Positions 10,906 to 21,676 of a DNA stretch of 64,000 bases are shown here, piece by piece. The position numbers and the translations under genes were made by a program. This DNA is from Boswellia sacra (Eukaryota > Streptophyta > Magnoliopsida > Sapindales > Burseraceae). The stretch's first letter is position 1; every line of letters starts with the position of its first letter. The DNA lies in contig SNVD02004792.1 of the NCBI GenBank assembly GCA_013180625.2, positions 149,300 to 213,299 of the forward strand, read 5' to 3'. The notes under the pieces were generated by a model. The model saw only the letters and a program-made list of their open reading frames with translations. It searched no databases and was not told where the DNA came from.

Positions 10906-11334
10906 AATAACCAAAATAAATGAGCAATTGTTAGTTACAAGAATGGTGAGTATGTTAACTCATTATAAGGACAACATTTGGACAATAAATGTAACCACCA
11001 GTATCATTTGATGAGCCGATTGATTTATTTGGGTTGATAATGGATTCGTTGAACAGCATGTCTTGCGATATGACTTGTGCCACCACACCTCCCACATTTA
11101 TGTAATGCCTTTTCTTCACCCCACCTCCCACAAAATTCAAATTCTAAATGTATAACAATATTTGTATTTTTGAAAATTGTAACAATGGTCTCATAAGAGA
11201 ATTAAACATGTTATAACATAAGAAAATTTATGTAAAAATGCATGATATCATGAATTAGCCAATTTTTTTTTAACTTAAAAATTTGCACAACTACTTTATG
11301 AAAACTGTTGTGCAGAATGACAGTTAGGCAACAA
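10906..11334. other. unassigned; one short minus-strand open frame
   Basis: A minus-strand frame at 10955-11140 (GGVKKRHYINVGGVVAQVIS and onward) is more ordered than its surroundings, with Gly/Val runs and a C-terminal YIYCPNVV. I recognise no family. It lies upstream, in the same orientation, of the membrane-tail copy and could be another exon remnant of the same locus. Confidence 0.3.
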
Positions 11335-11440
11335 CCATCGTGTAACACGATCGATTGGAGAAAACAGTCGTGCCACATGATAGATTGGAGAAAACTATCA
11401 TGCAACATGACAGATTAGAGAAAATTGTAATGTAGCACGA
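11335..11440. repeat. 31-bp minisatellite with inverted motif
   Basis: Three units of about 31 bp read roughly AACACGATCGATTGGAGAAA then ACAGTCGTGCC. Within each unit CACGATCG and CAGTCGTG are partly complementary. The CGTGC core recalls the palindromes of the 530-bp array. Confidence 0.65.
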
Positions 11441-11650
11441 TAGCAACACCCAACAATTTTAAACGAAAAATTCACAATTTCAGTAGTTTTTTTCTGAAAC
11501 TTGATCTGCATTGATAGATATCAATCCTAAACAACGGGCAAAAAACAACTTAAAGTATAAATCTAAACTATAGCCCAAACCTAAGTTTAAAGAACAATAT
11601 TTATCAAAACCATGAAGAAGGGTTTAAATATTACTTTGACTTTTTCAATG

Positions 11651-12276
11651 TTAACATAACAATCAACTTGTTTGCTTTGAACCTTCACAAATTGACTTCA
11701 TGTTCGGTTTATGTAAACAAGAGTGAGTTTGGAGTGTAGGTTTTGCATGTATGATTACTTGTGTAGGGAACCATTTTTACAACACCTCCTCTTATTAATA
11801 TTAGTAAGGGTATTCTGGTCTTTTTGCTTGCAAAAGGGGTCAAAAATAATAAAATCTAGGAAAGGGGTTACATTTAATTATATGACCCCAAAAGGGGTCA
11901 AATAAAAAAATAACTCGGATAAAGGATAGTCAAACTTTAATTACGCCTTGATTTTAACTTTTGTTAACATAACAATCAACTTGTTTGCTTTGAACCTTCA
12001 CAAATTGACTTCATGTTCGGTTTATGTAAACAAGAGTGAGTTTGGAGTGTAGGTTTTGCATGTATGATTACTTGTGTAGGGAACCATTTTTACAACAACT
12101 CCTCTTATTAATATTAGTAAGGGTATTCTGGTCTTTTCGCTTGCAAAAGGGGTCAAAAATAATAAAATCTAGGAAAGGGGTTACATTTAATTATATGACC
12201 CCAAAAGGGGTCAAATAAAAAAATAACTCGGATAAAGGATAGTAAAACTTTAATTACGCCTTGATTTTAACTTTTG
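11651..12276. repeat. recent 313-bp tandem duplication
   Basis: The segment starting TTAACATAACAATCAACTTG at 11651 is repeated from 11964, a shift of exactly 313 bp. Only a few single-base differences were seen (for example ACACCT/ACAACT and CTTTTTGC/CTTTTCGC). Two identical-length 60-aa frames (11723-11905 and 12036-12218) are by-products. Near identity points to a young duplication. Confidence 0.92.
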
Positions 12277-14335
12277 TTTGATTTAATATATGATAATTTG
12301 GGTATATAATTAAAAAAGACACAAATCCCTTTTGAGATTTCTTGAAATCTTGCATAATCACCTTACGTTTCTAAAAGTTTCTCATATTTCCCTTTGTCAT
12401 TAGTTTCTATCAATTTTTTTTTGTTAAATATAAGAATAAATTAATAAATTTATAAAATTAACATAAACTTTAATATTAAAAACTTATTATTAATTCAAGA
12501 ATTAATAGAGTAGATTTAAATAAATATAATAAAAATATTTATACCAAAAAAAGGTAGAAGTCCACCAACAAACGCTTAAGAAAATTTATGACAAATTCTT
12601 TTAATTAATTGTTGTGGTAAATAATTGAACGAAAAATCGATAAAGGTAATAATTCATTTTCCTACATGGGAAATTGTATTAATAGTAACTTTATTTTATT
12701 TTATATTTTGTGCTTTCTCTTGATAATTATGGGAAATGATTTTTTATTGCAATTTAGGGGAAACAGTTGCCAATGGAGTTTTTCTATAATTATATCTAAT
12801 ATAATATTAGACTATTATATTTTGAATTGATATACCCTTTTTAATATTAAAGTTAGATGACTTTTCATCAAAATATTAATTTTATTTATAGAATAATATA
12901 AAATTTAATGTAGATTGATGGCAAGAGAAGTGTGTGATATTTAAGAAACCTAAGATAGCTATGTGAGATTTCAAGAAATCTCATAACTCTTTCTATCAAA
13001 TACCAAAATGTATTCCACCAATTTAAAATCATGGACTAATTTATCATTTTAAAATTGACCGTCTTTGATTGACAATTAAGCCAAATCTCATAGGTATTTT
13101 TGGACTTCTCCCGATTTTATTGCATTTGGATTGTCCGATCATTGTTGATATAATGGTAAATGCCCGAGACCAAGATACTATTATTTTTTTTTCCATTTTT
13201 TATATTAAACTTATCAATTTTTCTTAATAAATGATTTGCTACAAAAGATTTGTTTTAGTGAATCAGTCATAGTTAATTAACTCCTAGAATTGGTTTATGA
13301 ATTAGATTTCTTGTTAATCTGCGAATTAGGGTTAAGAAGATTTGGGTTTATTTCAATGTAGAACTAGGATTTTGTTTCATATTTTAATATTGACGATTAA
13401 TAACAGAAATTAAGGAACCCCGCGGCTTAATAAAAAATCGAGACTCGCCGTAAAATTGAGACTCAGGCGAGCTTCAAAAATCAACATTTACCTGCGGCCG
13501 TTGAATTTGTGGCTGATTTGACTGTTACTAGAAAATTCTAAACCCCAAAATATAATTTGTGTAGGGGTAAAAATATCTTTCCATATCTCTAATTGGGTTG
13601 AAATAACCGATGATAAACTTTGGAGAAAACTCAGGTTTTTATTTTTTATTTAATTTTAAGCAGAAAGGATGCGTCCACCTGACAATATGCTAAACTTCAG
13701 GGCGCTTAAGAACATTAACCGCATTCTAATTCTTGTCCTTGTTCACGAACGAAATTGTTAGATATCAATGCTGCGCTTGAGTCATAATTATTGCTCTAAT
13801 TTTTTCCCCCGGCATCAATTTGCATTCATTAACCTTGCAATAACATAACGTAAAACAAAATTAGAATTTGAACACAGAGAGAGAAAGAAAGTTCAAACTT
13901 AAAGAACAGTCGTCAACTTCTTTCACATATATCACATGGACGTATCAATACCATATTATATATCGTATTTATGTCTACAAAGTATACACACAATTAAAGT
14001 CACTCTTACTTTCTACTCTATCAGACCAAATGAACAATTACATCCTCATTAATTGCACTCGGCTCCCTAAACTATCAGATTCTGCGCACCTGAGAAAGGA
14101 AGTGGCTGATGAATTAATGAGGATATCTCTTCCATTAGTGGCCCAAAAAAAAAAAGAAAAAAGAATGCATCACAAAGCCATATCAACTTGCTCTAACATG
14201 ACTCTCTCAACAAAGAACGCTACTAGATACATGATACCTCTTCACCAATGAGTGCCCCTATTTCCATTTTCCAATCAAACCTGTCAGCCAGCTGCAAGTT
14301 TAGGAGGTGGAAATTTAGCTACTAATCTTGAAACA
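12277..14335. other. AT-rich intergenic sequence downstream of the PP2C gene
   Basis: No gene or mobile element was recognised. The stretch 12,280-13,400 is very AT-rich. A short GC-richer patch at about 13,418-13,500 (CCCCGCGGC, CTGCGGCCG) stands out without explanation. The part next to 14,335 should contain the 3' UTR and poly(A) site of the phosphatase gene. An open frame at 13,868-14,251 has no family resemblance. Confidence 0.5.
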
Positions 14336-14473
14336 TTATCCAAATCGGATCACGATGCATGATATATCATCTTTACTCTTTCTTGCCAATGCTTCAGTTG
14401 TTAGACGTTTAGCCGCTGCTTGAGGATCTTTTATGGGTTTCACAAGATCAACTGCCTCTTGATTCTTCATGAC
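14336..14473 (-). CDS. PP2C exon 5 (last)
   Basis: The exon encodes residues 255-299: [35 protein letters not shown] and ISCIVIRFG, then TAA at 14336-14338. The acceptor is TTCACAG|GTCATG. It is too short to appear as a long open frame, but it is unmistakably the PP2C C-terminus, 9.2 kb away from exon 4 across the mobile-element cluster. Confidence 0.93.
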   Translation of the reverse strand, partial: VMKNQEAVDLVKPIKDPQAAAKRLTTEALARKSKDDISCIVIRFG

Positions 14474-17400
14474 CTGTGAATAAGATTAAGAAAACCAGCT
14501 ATTACCCTGTTGAAGCTTGCTTACTATTGTTAGATGAATACCTAGTAGTTTAAGGTTTTGATTTTAATGGTTCAACTAACTATGCACAAATGCCTTGTAA
14601 TCTTACCATATACCCCAGAAAAAATAAAAAAAAGTTGCAATACTCAGAAAGGCCAACATCACCTACCAAGGTGGAAGTTCTACAATTCCTTCACAGTGGG
14701 AATCTTCTGGCAATTTAATCCAGCCTAAGTTATGGGGTCTTCATCAGATCTTGTCAATAGGTTCCAGATTCTTGTTGATTTGAGGACTTCTAGTCATATT
14801 AGATACAGAAAGTCAAGTCCATGTAGACGTGTGTGCACATGCTATAGTAGAAGAAGACAATACAAAAACATTTAATACACCCAAAAGCGGGGATTCCTAC
14901 TGTTTTCCCTCATTGCCCATCTTCTTCTAATTGCTCATATGTTTGCACTATTAAGATTGAAACCAGGTCAGCAACATTTAGACTCAAATAGCTACCCAGG
15001 ACCATTTTCCATAGACTCAGAAGACTCTATTTATCCATGGTCTATCCTGCATGAATGACTCACTAAGATTGAAAGAATCACACTGTACTTTGAAAGCATC
15101 ATTCATTGAAAGAATAAAGTATGTCACTGCATTAGGTATGACACTCATACAATCTTCTTCGAAGTTCATTTCAAAATGAAATAGTATGGCAATATTAATT
15201 TCCTCTCAAAGATAGTTATCCCGTACTGAAGCATTTTAAGAAATATAAGACGTGCCATTAAACGTGGAGAGGATAGCTGAGGGTTGGATATCCTTAGGGA
15301 TTAAGCCTCTTAGTACATTCTATTTCCATACGCCTCGTTTCGAGTACTTCAGGACTGCAAGTGCCACACGTTGGAAACAAACAATATTTGAGAATGGCCT
15401 TCTCTTCTGGTTTAGAGAACTACATAGACACCCTTTAAGTCTATGACTGCGGCCACCCTATACATGTAGTACATGGACTCTAGTGCCATTTTGGTATGAC
15501 TGTATTTAAGTAGAAACTCCTACAAAGAGAGCAGATTTCTAATGGAAAAGCATGCTATCAAATTACCCTGTAAATCATGTGGTGTTATCTAATATGGGTA
15601 CAAAAAGCTGAAACAGGGAGCAAGCACAATAAAGACATGTTTCTTCAGTTTATCTAATTATGTTTTTACAATCAATACCAAGTAGCCCTACGGAATTAAA
15701 CCCAAGAGTTTGTGGTAGCGAATCACAGCTGCACTAATAGAATAATGATAGACCTCCAATCAAATTTACTTATACTAGGTGACACCAAAAGTGATAACAA
15801 AGGAAGGGCAGAAATGTGAATTGTTATTTTCTGTTTTGTTCTTCTGTTTTGCCGAGTGATGGATGAGCTGTGAGGGAGTTAGTTATCCTAGCCTAGGGGA
15901 GTGTGCAGAGTTAGTTAGGAAATATAAGAGGCAGATAGAGAGCAGAGGGAGGGAATTCTTAACAAACATTTGAAAAGGAGAGGAATTCTCTTGAAGAGAG
16001 GCAGGGCTCTCGAAACTCCTGCCAAACAGCTAAATAAAACAAACCTGATTTCTCTTCAATCTATCTAAAATCAACTCTAATTTCCATTTCTAATTTCTAG
16101 ATTCTGTCAAAGTTACAGTGTGTGTGTGTGAGTAATTCAGAGTTCTATCAAATTGGTATCAGAGCCGAGATCCTAAAATGGCTAAGGAAGATGTTATGTT
16201 CCTCCTCACACACACAGAGACTAAGATCACTAGAATCGGAATTTAGAATAAAAATGAGAATGACAGCACCTTAAGCTAGAATTTACTGGAATTCTTCTTC
16301 TATATTTCTGGAAAATCAGAATTACTATAGTGTGAACAGAAGACTTTCGAGAGGTCTGCTAGCCCTCCCTTTGAGCCAAGCTCTACAAAACTTTCATAAC
16401 TGACTCCCCTTCTCTCATCCCTCTTTCCTAAATATTCTCTAACTAACTCTCCCCTTTTTCCAGCTCAGCATATCCAAAACTAATTCCAAATTATTAAAAA
16501 CAGAAAACAGATAACAGAAAGAAAACGGAAAAGGAATAACAACTTCTGCCACCTCAGCTCCCCCCTACTTCCTATTTTAGGTGCCTAGAGTAAGTGAACC
16601 TGACTGGGGGTTTAGGCTGCTGTAAATTCCTATCATTACCCCCCGCCCAAACAGCCACCGTGTCCTCAAGGTGGAAGTCAGGAAACTGAAGCTGCAGCAA
16701 GTCAGCATCTTCCCAAGTAGATTCGAAGTCTGGTAACCCCTTCCATTTGATGAGCACTTCTGTTTTGGCATTAGAGTCATCCTTTTTCTATCTAATCCCT
16801 TGCATTCCTTCTGGTTCATCCTTAAGCTCCATATTCTCATCCAGTTGCGGGGGAATATTGGCAGAAACCGGAGTTGATCCTACAGCTTTTCTGGGTTGGG
16901 AGACATGGAAGACAGGATGTATCATAGAATTGGCAGGTAACTTCAGTTTATAAGCTACCTGCCCAACCTTAGCCTCCAGCAAATAAGGTCCATAGAACCT
17001 AGGACTAAGCTTCTCATTCTTGCGACCAGCTAGGGATTTTTGACGATAAGGCTGTAGTTTCAAGTAAACCATATCTCCAACTTGAAACTGAACCTCTCTC
17101 CTTTTGCTGTCAGCCCTTGACTTCATGTTGTGCTGAGCCACCTGTAAATGTTGCTTTAACTCATCCAACATTGCATCCCTCTCCTCTAGTAGTTGTTCCA
17201 CCGAAGATACGGTAGTAGAGCCTTGATTAAATCTAACTAGTGGGGGAGGATCTCGACCATACAGGAGCTTGAAAGGAGTCGTTTGAGCTGCTGAATGGTA
17301 GGTAGTGTTGTACCAATACTCAGCCCAAGAAAGCCACCTTGCCCACTGTTTTGGTTTGTCAGCCACAAAACATCTCAAATAGGTTTCTAAACACCGATTG

Positions 17401-20400
17401 ACCACCTCCATTTGCCCATCGGATTGAGGATGATAAGCTGTGCTGTGGCTGAGTTTTGTGTTCACCATTTTAAACAATTCCTTCCAAAATAAACTAAGAA
17501 ATATCCGATCCTGGTCTGTGATAATAGAGCGGGGTATCCCATGTAACCTCACTATTTCCTTAATAAAGATGGCAGCCACGGTTTGGGTAGTGAAAGGATG
17601 TTTAAGAGCCACAAAATGTCCATATTTACTCAGCCTATCAACCACCATCAGGATAGTATCATAACCTTCTGACCTAGGTAAGCCTTCTATGAAATCCATT
17701 GTGATGTCGTCCCAAACTTGATTAGGGATAGGAAGAGGCTGAAGCAAACACGCTGGTGACAATGACAAATATTTGTTACGTTGACAAACTCCACAAGAAT
17801 CTACATAAGTCTTAATCTCTTTTTTCATTCCCTTCCAATAAAATTCCTTTGAAATCCTTTGCATCATCTTAAGTAGGCCTGAATGGCCACCCAAAGGACT
17901 ATCGTGGAACTCCTTAAGCAGCTTCGGAATGATTTGCGACCCTTAACCAGCACCAATCTGCCCTTATACATTAATTGATCTTGAATCACCACATATCCTT
18001 CTTGTTTCGCTGTTCCAGCCACAATGGATTCCTTAAGCTGTCTCAACTCCTCATTGCCCTCTATCTCCTTCTGTATGATGCTAGAGTCGACTGCTGGGGA
18101 CAAAGCTATAGCAATCAGTTCTGGTCGCCTAGATAATGCATCCGCAGCCTTGTTTTCTAGGCCCGGACGGTAATGAATCTCAAAATCAAACCCCATCAGC
18201 TTGGTTAACCATTTCAAATGCTCCTCGCTAACCAGCCTTTGTTCAAGTAAGTACTTAAGACTTCTTTGATCAGTCCTAACCACAAATTTTCTGCCAACTA
18301 AATATGGTCTCCATTTTTGAACAGCCAAGGCAATAGCCATTAACTCCCTCTCATAAACCGACTTTCCCCGCAAACGCTGGGGAAGAGCATGACTGAAATA
18401 GGCAATTGGTCGCTGTACCTGCATTAAACCAGCCCCCAAACCAGCCCCCGAAGCATCTGTTTCGACAATAAACGGTTGAGTAAAATCCGGTAGAGCCAAA
18501 ACCGAAACTATCTTCATTGCCCTTTTCAGCCTTTGGAAAGCTTCCTCCACCCTTTCATTCCACCCAAAATTATCTTTTTTTAACTGTTCTGTCAACGGAG
18601 AGGCAATCTACCCATATCCTTCTACAAACTTTCGATAATACCCGGTCAACCCAAGAAAGCCTTGCAGCTCCTTCAAATTCTTAGGAGTCGGCCACTGTTG
18701 CATCACTTCCACTTTTGAATTGTCTACAGCCACCCCTTCTCCTGAAATCACATGGCCGAGATACTCCAATTGATCTTGAGCAAACATGCATTTCTTTGCA
18801 TTGAGATACAACTGTTGCTGTTTAAGGATATCCAACACCACCCCCAAATGTTCTAAGTGATCCTCCATGCTTTTGCTGTAAACCAGAATGTCATCAAAAA
18901 ATACCAGCACAAATCTCCTTAAAAACTTCCTAAAAATTTCATTCATCAAGGACTGAAATGTTGATGGGGCATTGGTGAGTCCAAAGGGCATCACCAAAAA
19001 CTCATAATGTCCATCATGAGTCCGAAATGCAGTCTTATGGACATCCTCTAATTTAACCCGAATCTGATGGTATCCGAATGTAAGGTCTAATTTTGAAAAC
19101 ACACAAGCTCCATGTAATTCGTCCAGTAATTCATCAATAGTCGGAATAGGATACTTATCGGAAACCGTAGCTTGGTTCAGTGCACGATAATCTACACAAA
19201 ACCGCCAACTCCCATCTTTTTTTTTTAACTAACAACACTGGACTGGAGAATGGGCTACTGCTGGCCCTTATCACTCCAGCCGCCAACATCTCAGTCACTA
19301 GTCTCTCAATCTCATCTTTCTGGATTTGAGGGTATCGGTATGGCCTCACACTCACTGGCTGACTTCCTTCTTTTAGTGGAATGGCATGTTCATGCCCTCT
19401 AATAGGAGGTAAGCCTTGAGGATTCTAAAAAACTGAGCTAAATTGGTGGAGCAGGTTCTTCATTTCAGCAGCTAACTCAGTCTGTCTTGGTTCAGTCACC
19501 ACAGCTAGGGACTTTAATTCCAAAAAAACTCCTTGGCCTCCTCCTCTAACTGCCTTCATTAATGATTTCAGGGAGACCTGGAATCTGGAAAGCCCTGGAT
19601 CTCCTTGCAATAACACCCTGTTGCCCTCAATTTTAAACTCCATAGTCAGGGCCTTGCAATTAAATTTAATCTCCCCTAACTTTTCCAGCCACATCATTCC
19701 CAGAACTAAATCGGATCCAACCAGGTCTAAGGGTAGGAATTCTTCCACAATATTAAGTCCCTGTAACTCCAGTTCTACATCTTTGCAGACTCCCTCTCCC
19801 CTTACTGGTGTACCGGTTCCTAGGATCACTCCATATCCATCTGTAGCTTCTATAGGCAATGACAATTTCTTGACTAAGGCACTACTAATGAAATTGTGGG
19901 TGGCCCCTGGATCAATGAGTATTACCACCTCTTCTCCATACAGACTGCCCTGTAATTTGATGGTTTTAGGAGAAGTGAGTTCCACAACCGAATTCACTGA
20001 CAGCTCCACCCTACTTCCTATTTTAGGCGCCTAGAGTAAGTGAACCTGACTGGGGGTTTAGGCTGCTGTAAATTCCTATCATAAAGCTGATGCTAATTGT
20101 TTCTATACATTGTTTGAGTTGTGTGGAAATGAAAAATCATTAGAGAAAGCGAAAAAGGTTCATGATTATTTTTTGCAATCAATGTTTAGAGGAGATTTGG
20201 CATGGAATAGAGTGGTTGAAATGTATGGGAAGTGTGACAGAATGACTGATGTTCGGAGGGTGTTTGATCACATGCTGAATAGGAATATGGATTTGTGGCA
20301 TTTAATGATAAATGGTTATGCAGATATTGGATTGAGAGATGAGGGTCTGCAGTTGTGTGAGCAGATGAGGGAATTGGGCTTGAAACCGAATGAGGAGATT

Positions 20401-21644
20401 TTTTTTGCAGTCTACTCAGTTTGTGGTACTGCAGATGTTATTGAAGAAGGTTGTATACATTTCATGTCTATGAAGAATGAGTTTGGAATCAATCCCGGAA
20501 TTGAGCATTACATAGGGCTTATTGGGGTTCCTGGAAAATCGGGGCAACTTTATGGAGCTGAAGAATATATTTGGAAAAAATTGCCTTTTGAGCCCGCAAC
20601 TGAGGTTTGGGAGGTTTTGAGAAACTATGCTTGGATTCATGGAAATATTGATTTAGATGACTATGCCGAGGAGTTAAAGGTTGATCTTGAATTGTCCAAG
20701 GCGGTTGCTGATAAAGTCCCTACACTACCACCATTGGTCCGCTATGGAAATAACTCTACAACTATTTTCATGAAGGAGAAGCTGGTGAAGGAACGGGAGG
20801 CTATACTGGATGAATTAAAACAGAACTTGAAGGAGGCACAAGACGACATGAAGGGAAGGGCATATGACCTAGATTTGATGGCTAAACCAGAAAGTGTGTT
20901 GGGTGTACACCATAAGAAGGAAGAATCAAGAACTACATCTGGGGTTCTAATCGAATGGAGAAGCTTATTAGATTTAGATGCTACTTGGGAACAACCTGAC
21001 TTAATCCAGAATCAATTTCATACTCTTCACCTTGAGGACAAGGTGAAAGTTGGGCGGGGGGTAATGATAGACCTCCAATCAAATTTACTTATACTAGGCG
21101 ACACCAAAAGTGATAACAAAGGAAGGGCAGAAATGTGAATTGTTATTTTCTGTTTTGTTCTTCTGTTTTGCCGAGTGATGGATGAGCTGTGAGGGAGTTA
21201 GTTATCCTAGCCTAAGGGAGTGTGCAGAGTTAGTTAGGAAATATAAGAGGCAGATAGAGAGCAGAGGGAGGGAATTCTTAACAAACATTTGAAAAGGAGA
21301 GGAATTCTCTTGGAGAGAGGCAGGGCTCTCGAAACTCCTGCCAAATAGCTAAATAAAACAAACCTGATTTCTCTTCAATCTATCTAAAATCAACTCTAAT
21401 TTCCATTTCTAATTTCTAGATTCTGTCAAAGTTACAGTGTGTGTGTGAGTAATTCAGAGTTCTATCAAATAACATTAGCCCCCACTACCAGATTCAAAAT
21501 GTCAGTACACACTCGAAGTCAATTTAATTCCAAAATAACTAGGTAATATGTTCCCAGACAACTAGATATGCAATGAATTTTTCTAAGACTTTGTGTCCAT
21601 AATCAAAAAACAGTAAAATAGAATAGAAGTCATATGAATTTATT

Positions 21645-21676
<32 letters not shown>

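Larger units (their letters stand above)
16261..20081 (-). mobile_element. Ty3 chromovirus, opposite strand, internally deleted, nested in the outer element
   Basis: Minus-strand order: truncated 5' LTR (20081-20011), protease, reverse transcriptase, RNase H, integrase, chromodomain, polypurine tract, 3' LTR (16635 to about 16261). This is the Ty3/gypsy chromovirus order. Gag, the primer site and most of the 5' LTR are missing: the 71-bp LTR start runs straight into the protease frame. At least three frameshifts or stops break pol. The 5 bp on each side (GAGAA, TAAAG) do not match, so a clean insertion cannot be shown. Confidence 0.88.
15746..21467 (+). mobile_element. complete non-autonomous LTR element with target duplication, carrying a PPR fragment
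   Basis: The LTRs 15746-16150 and 21065-21467 both run TGATAG...CTATCA. The element is flanked by the 5-bp duplication AATAA (15741-15745 and 21468-21472). A tRNA-iMet-type primer site follows LTR 1 and a G-rich polypurine tract precedes LTR 2. Its own coding part is reduced to the first 22 codons of gag and the last part of pol (integrase tail and chromodomain). Between these sit an opposite-strand chromovirus (16261-20081) and a captured PPR gene piece. It must have moved with proteins supplied by a relative. Confidence 0.93.

Noticed and set aside
13868..14251. 127-aa open frame downstream of the phosphatase
   Set aside because: No family resemblance, low-complexity composition, and no supporting splice or codon pattern.
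15252..15446. 64-aa open frame in PP2C intron 4 as an alternative exon
   Set aside because: On the opposite strand to the gene and without family similarity.
20416..20640. 74-aa minus-strand frame inside the PPR segment
   Set aside because: Shadow of the plus-strand PPR coding sequence.
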